DNA from: Reclinomonas americana ATCC 50394
Lineage: Eukaryota > Jakobida > Jakobea > Jakobida
Assembly (NCBI GenBank): GCA_048213135.1
Contig: PS015016.1
Coordinates: forward strand, 127,463-191,462
Length of the DNA: 64,000 nt
Direction: 5' to 3'
Shown: positions 55,601 through 64,000 of the stretch, piece after piece
How positions within the stretch are numbered: position 1 is the first letter of the stretch
Layout of the letters: every line of letters begins with the position of its first letter
Position numbers and translations under genes: made by a program
Notes under the pieces: generated by a model
What the model saw: the letters and a program-made list of their open reading frames with translations, nothing else
Told to the model about the DNA's origin: nothing
Databases searched by the model: none

Positions 55601-57811
55601 CGGATCACGAGTGGCGCGCGTCAGAGTGGTCGGTGGACAAATGGCGCCGTTACATTCTGCTGCTGGCCTCTGTCGCAGTTTGCGGTCCGTGTGTCGTCCG
55701 TGTGTGTGTGCGTTGTGCATGTTTCAACTTAACGCTTTGCTTCGTATTGGATGGCAGGTGGACATATCGAGGCTCCTCGTGTCGGTGCCAGGCTGTTCCA
55801 CAAAGACAAGTCGCAGTTCTCGACCATGTTGTCGGTGTCGAATGCGTTCAGCTTTAGTGTCGTTGTCGACCGTTCCTCAACTCCGACGTCGCTGAGCTGC
55901 AAGGGATTGCTGGTTGTGCCAGAGGTGGGTGTGACCGTGTTTTCGTTGCAGTGGATTGCGTACTGAGGAGACAATAATGCAGGTGCAACCGCCAGTGGAG
56001 ACGTTTGAGCAATTGTTCCACGTCGAACAGTTGGATGCGCTGTTCCACTACACGGAGGCGGTGCAGACAACTGGCGAAGGGCTTCGTGCAGAGCGCGATC
56101 GCATCGGCTCATCCAAGCTGCTGAACTGCCTGTTGCGAACGTCGACCCTCCGCATGTTGTCGGTGTTGGTCAGCCAGGAATCGTTTGTCGAGTCACTGGC
56201 GTCCAGCGGCCGTCTGTCGAGTCTCCTGGCGTTGTCGTTTGAGACTGCCCGCGCCGAGCGACCAATCAAGGAGATCGAGGATCTGACCACTGGCGCAATG
56301 ACCTGGCTCCTCCGATCGGGCGTCTCGCAAGCGAACTCGGAAGTCAGGGTCGCGTTTGACGGTACGGAATCGTCGCCCCTCGACACTGATATTGTCCATA
56401 CATTTGTTTGTTTTTGTGCTTCGCTCATGCAGCATCTGCACATGCACAGGCACGGTGCAGCTGAACGTGCTCAATGGTTTCGATCAGTGGGATGGCTTTG
56501 TCTCCGACACCAATCTCGGTCGTACTGCGAGCTTCCCGCCCACTCCCGTGCGCTACTTGCATTTCGAGTCGCCGCTGCCGTCTACCGCCGAGGTCAACGG
56601 CAAGGTGGTGATGTTGTACGCTGCGCGCGATTTCGAAGAGCGAGTTGCGTTCCCACGGCGACGAGAGTTTCCTGCTGCTGCTGCTGCTTTTATTTTTGCA
56701 AGCTGATGGTGATTGCTGCTCTTGGCGGTGCTGCAGATTCAAACGCTGCAGAAGAAGTTCACGCCAGTGTGCATTCTGGTCCAGGCAATGTCCGACGCCA
56801 ATGTGCCTGCCAGCTTGACTGCTTTCAAGCAGGCATCGCGTGGCTGCCCGGTGCTGCGAGTAACACGTGACTTTACCAATCGCCTGATTGACGAGCTCGG
56901 TATCGAGAATCCGCTGACCGTGTTTGCCTCCGCTCTGGCCGACAACATGTCGAAGGATGTTGCGTGTGGCGTGTTTTTGAGATTGGCGCCTCACGTTCAC
57001 TTTAACAACTCGTGCACGGCCATGCAGTATCCTCGCGAGTATGCCATGAAGGCACTGGAGAAGTGCGGTTACGATACGACGCAAGCGGGTGAGTTGGGCG
57101 TGCTCTCTCGGGCAGTCGCCACACGTGATGTCTAATACGGTCGTGTAGAGAACTGGCTCAAGTACAACTACGAGATGTTGCTGGAGGAGGAGGAGCTCAA
57201 CAAGGTGATGGCGCAAGAAAAGGATCGCGTACGCAAGCGCGACACGGAGACGACAACGGTGGCCAAGAAGGAGGCCTTCGACTTGTGCAAGATTCTGCGC
57301 AGCAACGTCACGTTCCTGGACGGAGGTTTGTGTGTTATCGCGACAAGGAGAAACACAGCCCCGCGCGCTCACTGTTGCGTCAGTGGTTACCGGCGAGTCG
57401 CTGGCGGATATCTTTGGTTCCCCCACCACTGAGTTCCCTGGTATTGTCAAGTACCACTTTGCGCACCTCAAGTCCAAGAGCTTTGGTCAAAATGCGTTTG
57501 CCCAACCCGGAGGCTTTGGTCAGCAGCCTGGCGGCTTTGGCCAGCCGGGAGGCTTTGGTCAGCAGCCTGGCGGATTTGGACAACCGGCCGGCTTTGGCCA
57601 GCCTGGATTGTTTGGTCAACCGGCAGGCTTTGGCCAGCCTGCACTGTTCGGGCAGCCAGCATTCGGACAACCTGCTGGCTTTGGCGGTGGAATGCTGGAC
57701 GGACAACAACAACAACAACAATTGACGGTCAACTCTGTCACCCATGACTGTGCGTTGGTTCTTTCCCCCACATGCGATACCCTTGCTGCTCGGTCTCACT
57801 GCGTCTCGATT

Positions 57812-57855
<44 letters not shown>

Positions 57856-60800
57856 TAGTGCTCTCGTCGCTGTCGAGTTTGCATGTGCAGTACGCGCGCC
57901 ACGCGGTTATCTCGATGGTTGCCCGCTGGCCACTGCCTGTGCCGTTCTCCAGTCTCGGCGATACCGCCACCGTGTCCAAGATCGTTCGTCTCACGCACGT
58001 GTGCTCGGATGTGGTGCACAAGGTGCCGCTGGTGAGCGAGCCCACTCTGGCGCAGGATCGACTCGCCAGTATCCTCTCGCACGAGGTCGCCGCCAACGAG
58101 TTGCGCCTCTGTGCTCTATCCTCAGTCGCTCTGATTTGTGTGTGTCCTGTCCTCACTATGCATCTTGCAGGAGCTGGCTGCGCGGCATCATGGTTACCGA
58201 TGTCTTGCAGGCTCTGGACATTGATCCGAATGCAAATACTCGCTCGGTGATGTTTGAGAGCGAGCATCCGGTACGTCTCCGCACACTTGCGTGTATTACG
58301 GAGCTCCTGTTTCACGTTTCTCTTGGTTGCTGCAGGTCATTCCGCAACAGCGACCGCCGATGCGCGTGTCGTTGCCCGGCGCGCCCTCTCTCGTTATTCG
58401 AATGGATCCCGCCATGGACTTCTCAGCAAACGAGTTCCTGTGCTTCTTCCGTCGTGAAACGTGCCAGCCGCAAGATCAGCTGGGGCGAGTGGGTAGTGGA
58501 CAACCCATTCCGCCGAGTATCACGTTGCCTGTCGACACGTGCTGGTGAGAGCGTGCGCGTGTGTGTGCGTGCGTGCATTTATTTCCTGCTATTGAGAAAG
58601 TTCATCGTTTGGTGTTTGCGTGCATTCTCAGGGTCGTCTACCAGGCCGAGATGTGGGGCCGCCAGAGCTGGGGATTCCGTTTTACCGCAGTCGCTGGAGA
58701 CAGCGATTCGGATGCCGATTCGCCTCTGGAGCTGACGACGGCGCTTGGTGTGAAGACGATGCAGCTGCTCCTCAAATCGCCCAACCTGCACTTGCCGCTG
58801 TCGGTGAGAGTCCCGTTCCGCGATTCGTCGCGCTAGCCTCGCTGCATCTCACATTGTGTGTACGCAATAGCTGCTGGAGAAGCTGTTGGAGACGCTGCCG
58901 CGGTCAGACAGTGTGGTGGCAGCGCGGTGGATGCGTGTGGCCATTCAGATGTTCAATCGGTGGAGCGAGTTCGACCACGAGTCGTTGACATCGCGAGCGC
59001 ACAAGGAGCGCATCCTGGAGGTGAGCTGCTGCACACCCACAGCTGCATTGTCGGCTGTCTCCACTTGGTGTCGCTGAATCGTGAGTGCAGCTTCTGGAGA
59101 CCATTCCCAAGAATCTCGTGGAGGAGGTGCAAGGCGAGGGCTCAGTGAGCATCATGATGCCGAACGAGGACAGCATCACATGCCGTGGCGTCGAACCCAT
59201 TGTGGTCGCGTCAGCCATGGAGACAGTGCTGGTAAGTTTGCGAGTGAGAGCGAGACCACGGAGATGTTTCGTCACGTGCTCACGTTCTGTAGATTGGAAT
59301 GCGCACTGTTCGACTGGACGAGTCGGGTGTGGGACGTGATATTCCGGTGCCAGACTTTTTGTCGGCCAAGCGCGGCGACTTTGTGGTGTTGGACGATCCG
59401 TTTGATGAAGCCAACGGACCGGGCCGCCCTGTTCCTGGTGGCTTTGGTGCCCAGCCGGCGTTTGGTGGTGGTTTCGGCGGCGGTGGCGGCGGCTTTGGTG
59501 CGTCCTCATTCTCGTTCGGCTCGACAGCTCCCGCATATGGCTTTGGTGCCGCTGCAGGTGGCTTTGGTGGCTTTGGAGGCGCGTCGAGCTTTGGTGGTGC
59601 TGTCAGCAGCTCGAGCGCCAGTGGATCGTCTCGTCGACCCACCGTGGAAGATGAAGATGACGATGTTCCGCTTCCCGAGGACGACGACGACGCGCCCTTC
59701 TTTGGCCCGGAACTGCCAACTGCCGCCGATTCCGCGCAGTCGCCCACCGGGGGTGCGGGTGCTGCGGCCGCCGGCGCCTCTGCCAGTGGTTCCAGCGGAA
59801 GCGGCGCTGCAGATGCAGCAAAGACCACAATGTCGAGCTTCACGCCCGAGCAACTGAAAAGTGCGTGCACGTGTGGGGTGGGTGAATAGCGTGTGACAAG
59901 CGAGTCATGCTAACATTATGTGCGCTTTGTGCAGTCCTGGCGGATCATCGCAAGGGCAAGGCTCTCAGCGCACTCGTTACGCTCTGGCCGTCGCAAAAGC
60001 GCGCACAGTTCACCAAGGACAACAAGGTACGATTGGCGAACACGTTGCATGCGTGCATCATATGTGTTCTTAACCAACCCTGTGTGCGTTTTTTGCAGTT
60101 CTGGTTGATGAACACGTACGAGAACACCCTGGCTATCACCGACACAGTTGTCAGTTGCGCCACCACTCCTGCACCGATTTGTTCCCTTGCGTGTGTGGTG
60201 TGTGCACTCACTGCGCTTTTTCTCGACAGATGGTGGCAAGTGGTACTTTGAGTGCGAGGTCAAGCTCGGCCAAAACACCAACGTCTTCATCGGCGTTGTC
60301 CGCTCCAATTTCACGTTTGTGGTGCGTTCGTTGATCATGTGCGATGCAGTGACGGTATTTCGAGTCTTGCGAGCCGTCCTCACTCTCTGTCTGCTTGACA
60401 GAATGGCGTGCAACTGGGCTGCGACAACGCCGGCGCCTCCTGGGCCATGGCGATTCCGACCAACCAGCTGCGCCACGGCAATGTGCTCACCAGCAGCTTT
60501 GCCTACGATTGGTCTGTGTTGTTGGTTGCTTGCTTTGGGGTTTCAGTGCCCGACGCATTTTTNNNNNNNNNNNNNNNNNNNNNNNNNNNNNNNNNNNNNN
60601 NNNNNNNNNNNNNNNNNNNNNNNNNNNNNNNNNNNNNNNNNNNNNNNNNNNNNNNNNNNNNNNNNNNNNNNNNNNNNNNNNNNNNNNNNNNNNNNNNNNN
60701 NNNNNNNNNNNNNNNNNNNNNNNNNNNNNNNNNNNNNNNNNNNNNNNNNNNNNNNNNNNNNNNNNNNNNNNNNNNNNNNNNNNNNNNNNNNNNNNNNNNN

Positions 60801-63800
60801 NNNNNNNNNNNNNNNNNNNNNNNNNNNNNNNNNNNNNNNNNNNNNNNNNNNNNNNNNNNNNNNNNNNNNNNNNNNNNNNNNNNNNNNNNNNNNNNNNNNN
60901 NNNNNNNNNNNNNNNNNNNNNNNNNNNNNNNNNNNNNNNNNNNNNNNNNNNNNNNNNNNNNNNNNNNNNNNNNNNNNNNNNNNNNNNNNNNNNNNNNNNN
61001 NNNNNNNNNNNNNNNNNNNNNNNNNNNNNNNNNNNNNNNNNNNNNNNNNNNNNNNNNNNNNNNNNNNNNNNNNNNNNNNNNNNNNNNNNNNNNNNNNNNN
61101 NNNNNNNNNNNNNNNNNNNNNNNNNNNNNNNNNNNNNNNNNNNNNNNNNNNNNNNNNNNNNNNNNNNNNNNNNNNNNNNNNNNNNNNNNNNNNNNNNNNN
61201 NNNNNNNNNNNNNNNNNNNNNNNNNNNNNNNNNNNNNNNNNNNNNNNNNNNNNNNNNNNNNNNNNNNNNNNNNNNNNNNNNNNNNNNNNNNNNNNNNNNN
61301 NNNNNNNNNNNNNNNNNNNNNNNNNNNNNNNNNNNNNNNNNNNNNNNNNNNNNNNNNNNNNNNNNNNNNNNNNNNNNNNNNNNNNNNNNNNNNNNNNNNN
61401 NACGGTAAACGGTCATGCATGTGCATTACCTCTCTCACACACAGTGGCGTGCTGCAGAGGTGCGAACTTGGGTCGACGATGTCATGTCGTGCTACGAGAC
61501 TCTGTTGGCGGCACAAAGCGGCGAGGCGATTTCCGAGGCGTTTATGGACCGCTGTCTCGAGGGCGAAGGCTTGCCGACCGGTGCGTGCGTGTGTGCGATG
61601 TCTGTGAGACCAGACGCGTGGCAGACTGTCGTTGACTGATGATGGTCGCAGAGACCACGCTCGCCTTGGAGGTTTTGTCGTGCGATGTGCCGACACGTCC
61701 GGGCGACAACATGAGTCTGTCGACCCTCACGGAGAACGATGGTGTGGCGTACACATTCCGCAAGGGTCGCAATGTGCACGTCTCGTTCCGCATGGACGAG
61801 GACCAGGACTTTTTGCTGACCAAGATTCGAGTGTCACCCGGGTATGTTGCTAGCTGCTCAGCATGCGTTTTTGTTTTTTGTTCACTCGGACTTACCGCTG
61901 ATTGGCACAGAGCGTTCGGCTCCAACCTGAGTGGCATGGTGTTTGTCACGGACGGTTTGTGTCGAATGTTGTTGTCATTTGTCGTGCTCACCAACTGAAT
62001 GCGCTTTCTTTATTCCGCTGCAGAGAAACCGCAATTCGACTCGCTGAGCTGGTGCGATGACTACGAGGAGGAGCGTTTCAAGAGTGCGTGGTGCTCTCTC
62101 TTGTTGGTCAAGTAGAGCCTTGCACGCCGTGTGCTCATCTGCGGTACAGAGTTCGCCGAGCGTAAGCGCGGCCTTGGCCAGGAGTGGCGCCCTCACGAAC
62201 CGGTGGCGTACTTTATGTGCAATTCTGGGGCTGCGCCGACCACCAATGTGGCCGAGGTGCGACGCGGTCGCTACGTGACTATCAGTTGCGGATGCGATCG
62301 CACGAGTTGTGCGAGTCTCAGCATTCTGACGTGCTATCCACACAGAGTTCATCCAGTCGTCGACTCCGCACGAGATCTCTGTGACGTTTGTGGAATTCAC
62401 CGGCGTGCCTGGCGTCCATCCGGTGAGCGTGCACTCATTTTTTCGCGCCACTGCACTGCACCATCTGCTCATCGCATTGTTTCTTGCAGTTGGCGCATCT
62501 GTACGGACAGCCGTCACTGGCCACCGAAGCGGACCGACTGCGTCTTGAGCTGAAACGCAACATGGTGTTCGACACCAGTTGGACCAGCGAGCATGACCGC
62601 GAATTGGTGGAACTGGTTTGTGGAAGAGGCGCGCTCGTGCGGTGGTGGTTAACTTGTGACATGCTCATTGCGTCGACAGAGTCAAGTGTGCAGCAAGCGG
62701 TGGGGTATCAAGCCGTCGTCGGTCGACGTGTTCATGTTGAAGCCGACTGCCGAGGATCTGATGCGTTTCTACGCGCTGCGGGTGCGCTCGTTGATGTTTA
62801 CGTGGTTGTGGGTGTGTTTTTGCATAACGAATGCTGGCGTGCTGTGCGCAGCGAGTCACCAAAGTGGAGACACTTCGTGCACGCCTCGCCATCATCAAGA
62901 TGCTGAATCGCGCCGTCGTTCCGCTGCTGCGCTATTGCACGCTGTTGCCCGATGCGGTGACGGAAGAGGGATCGCTCAGCGCTCGCATCTTTGAGGTCAA
63001 GGAGGCGCTGTACTTGCACAACAAGACGGCGTTCTGGAATGCCGTGCTGTCGCAGACCACGGAACGCAACGGTGGTGGTGGCCTGTTCGCTTCGCGCGTG
63101 TCCATCAATCGTGTGAAGGCCACGCTGGCTCGCACTGGTTGGTGGTGTGCCAGTGCGTGCCGTGCAAACTGTCTCATTTGCTGATCGCGCGTGCAATACA
63201 GAGCCTGCCAAGGATCCGGATGGCGCCAAGTCTATCTTTGGACAGTTGTACGCCTCTGTGCACCTGATGGCCCCGCGCCAGCTGCGACGCAATCACCAGT
63301 TGTGGAATGTGGAGTTTGTCGGGTGCGGTGTTTGGTCCTCTCACTTCTTCTCCATGTATTCGACTGTTCCTCACCCCTTCTATTCCACGCTCGCAGCGAG
63401 GGCTCCATCGATGCTGGGTTCGTTGTTTTTCTCACTCTTGTGCTGTTGCTGCAAGCTTTGCTTGATTCTCATGGCTGTTGCGTATTGCCTGACACGTTAC
63501 TCAGTGGACCTTACCGTGAGGTATGTCATCACGTGCAAGTGTTACCGGGACGGGGGCTAATAATTGACTTGTCGTTTCGCAGTCGATTACGCTGGCTTGT
63601 GCCGATCTCATGTCGTCGGCCACCCCGCTGTTTATCAAATCGCCCAACGGTCGTCACGGGCTCGGCATCAACCGGTGAGTCGCGTGGAGAGGGAGAAGAG
63701 AGGAGGAGGAGGAGAAGAAGATGATGATGATGATGACCACGGTCAAGGAGGGCAAGAGAAGGAGGAGTAAGAGGAAGAGAAGAAGGTGTTTGTGTGCTGA

Positions 63801-64000
63801 CGTGCATGTGCCGCAGTGAGAAATTCATTCCGAATCCGAGTGCGACATCATCGTTGCACCTCGACATGTATCGTGTCGTCGGCATGCTGATGGGAGTGTC
63901 GCTCCGTTCACGCTTCCCGCTTGCGTTCGACTTGCCTTCCATTGTGTGGAAGCGACTGGTACGGCGTGACTGCAATTCGTGTGTGCGTCTCTCATATCCA
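45109..64000 (+). CDS. Giant HECT E3 ubiquitin ligase with LamG, SPRY and FG-rich tracts (HECTD4-like; 3' end outside the window)
   Basis: HECT ligases carry ubiquitin on a catalytic cysteine and pass it to substrates. The chain starts MGQSLSNADTFSTSVSDSEA (45109; MGxxxS fits an N-myristoylation signal). It continues through helical repeats (45290-46440), a beta-rich part (46530-46900), a LamG/concanavalin-like domain (about 48105-49150), long helical stretches, a poly-Gln tract (54525-54606), strand-rich domains near 51690-52180 and 58240-58800, FG-rich tracts, and a SPRY domain (60228-60530). The HECT N-lobe opens VEFVGEGSIDAGG and continues LFIKSPNGRHGLGINREKFI and DLPSIVWKRLV. The GGPYRE and LPSIVWK signatures plus SPRY suggest the HECTD4 group. 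Well over 40 introns; gaps at 47980, 52567 and 60563. The catalytic Cys lies beyond 64000. The start is chosen at the first Met of a frame that splices cleanly into EAGDLLSLPLEHLLDRRFVL. Confidence 0.85.
45250..45280. repeat. (GT)n microsatellite in the first HECT intron
   Basis: About 15 GT units directly before the acceptor gaatgcag of intron 1. Confidence 0.9.
47160..47350 (+). other. Phe/Gly-rich tract 1 in the HECT ligase
   Basis: Reads SLFGNATTPMFSTTPAL and GTGFAFGG, then after an intron APGGFGFGGPMAM. The spacing of FG and GF dipeptides in a Thr/Ala/Pro context is like nucleoporin FG regions. A basic cluster just before it (KKRKRVKKE, about 47070-47095) could act as a nuclear localisation signal. 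Confidence 0.7.
48105..49150 (+). other. LamG / concanavalin-like domain in the HECT ligase
   Basis: Exons read VLNFSGPFTVEMWIRARDV, NNNTYALLSRGSPSTGNG, KWTHVACT, DGSHITLYKDGSAE, GFNGNMAELRIW and GLVGYYRMIEGAGDTLWNSA. This is the usual order of a jelly-roll LamG-like fold (FTVEMWI, WTHVA, LYKDG, ELRIW, GYYR). Confidence 0.85.
52592..52681. repeat. (GT)n microsatellite beside a gap
   Basis: About 45 uninterrupted GT units in an intron of the HECT gene, immediately after the 20-N gap 52567-52586. Confidence 0.95.
54525..54606 (+). repeat. Coding poly-Gln tract
   Basis: CAG/CAA runs encode AVQQQQLQQQQLMLQQQQHM followed by a basic RRSRRGRRSRGG segment, in the HECT ligase frame. Probably disordered. 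Confidence 0.85.
57478..57720 (+). other. Phe/Gly-rich tract 2 in the HECT ligase, nucleoporin-like repeats
   Basis: About 16 units of GGFGQP, GGFGQQP, AGFGQP and LFGQP between KYHFAHLKSKSFGQNAFAQP and GGGMLDGQQQQQQ. The exon is in frame with the conserved exons before it (GESLADIFGSPTTEFPGIVK) and after it (LHVQYARHAVISMVARWP). The DNA shows an 18-27 nt repeat of tttggtcagcc/ggc type units. Confidence 0.9.
57814..57852. repeat. (CA)n microsatellite in a HECT intron
   Basis: About 19 CA units ending at acttgtag, a likely splice acceptor. Confidence 0.9.
59425..59625 (+). other. Phe/Gly-rich tract 3 in the HECT ligase
   Basis: Reads VPGGFGAQPAFGGGFGGGGG, then GFGASSFSFGSTAPAYGFGA and GGFGGFGGASSFGGA, followed by Ser-rich and acidic stretches (VEDEDDDVPLPEDDDDAPFF). 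It lies in frame after the conserved exon IGMRTVRLDESGVGRDIPVP. Confidence 0.88.
60228..60530 (+). other. SPRY domain in the HECT ligase (C-terminal part in a gap)
   Basis: Exons read GGKWYFECEVKLGQNTNVFI with GVVRSNF, then NGVQLGCDNAGASWAM and RHGNVLTSSFAYDW. These are the family strands KWYFEV and the IGV signature. The rest disappears into the 839-N gap starting at 60563. Confidence 0.85.
60563..61401. other. Assembly gap (839 N) in the HECT ligase
   Basis: Removes the end of the SPRY domain and the following exons. Coding resumes near 61456 with EVRTWVDDVMSCYETLLAAQ. Confidence 0.95.
63308..64000 (+). other. HECT domain, N-lobe start
   Basis: Joined across short introns the exons give VEFVGEGSIDAGGPYRESIT, LACADLMSSATPLFIKSPNG, REKFIPNPSATSSLHLDMYR, VVGMLMGVSLRSRFPLAFDL and PSIVWKRLV. 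This is the standard opening of a HECT domain. The window ends before the C-lobe and active-site cysteine. Confidence 0.93.

Noticed and set aside
57380-58315. Minus-strand open frame opposite the FG tract (LAKAGRL repeats)
   Set aside because: It is the shadow of the FG repeat; the plus strand connects to conserved exons on both sides.
60148-61696. Long open frames of 300-500 codons on both strands
   Set aside because: They consist mostly of unknown residues from the 839-N gap.

Overview
The window is nuclear DNA of a gene-dense unicellular eukaryote. Every gene is cut by many short GT-AG introns (mostly 40-90 nt, donors often GTGAGT, GTGTGT or GTGCGT). Intergenic gaps are roughly 100-200 bp, neighbours are often convergent or divergent, and dinucleotide microsatellites are common. 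A nuclear CcmE gene with a mitochondrial-type leader points to bacterial-type (System I) cytochrome c maturation, which argues against an opisthokont. I cannot name the species. Exon calls are my own reading of frames and splice sites, so multi-exon gene coordinates are gene spans, not spliced CDS.

Layout. 1-8063 (+): Integrator subunit 1. 8157-9278 (-): CcmE. 9354-11125 (+): an unassigned protein with a possible longin-like N terminus. 11118-26438 (+): midasin/Rea1 (MDN1), the giant AAA ribosome-assembly ATPase. 26511-27509 (+): CZIB/C1orf123-like zinc protein. 27686-29280 (-): multi-pass membrane protein. 29479-31362 (+): TFIIH subunit p52/Tfb2. 31471-36553 (-): two tandem secreted beta-helix (Pmp-like) proteins, with a broken ABC-transporter tail between them. 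36622-44093 (-): two tandem ABCB6/ABCB7/HMT1-type half transporters. 44223-44995 (-): PPIL1-type cyclophilin. 45109-64000 (+, runs off the end): a giant HECT ubiquitin ligase with LamG, SPRY and nucleoporin-like FG-rich tracts, cut within the HECT N-lobe.

Many genes serve core information processing: snRNA/mRNA 3' processing (INTS1), 60S export (midasin), transcription/repair (TFIIH p52) and spliceosome-linked cyclophilin (PPIL1). The accessory-looking part is 31.4-44.1 kb, where a segmental duplication copied a beta-helix gene together with the 3' end of its ABC neighbour.

Assembly quality matters. There are eight 20-N gaps, probably placeholders (from 9747, 10579, 14040, 18066, 19476, 26152, 36410 and 52567), and four longer gaps (24500-24779, 30778-31142, 47980-48103, 60563-61401). 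The 1390-bp piece between two 20-N gaps (18086-19475) carries midasin AAA6 on the opposite strand and is almost certainly a flipped contig. Gaps also hide the midasin MIDAS core, the AAA2 Walker B and the AAA6 Walker A.
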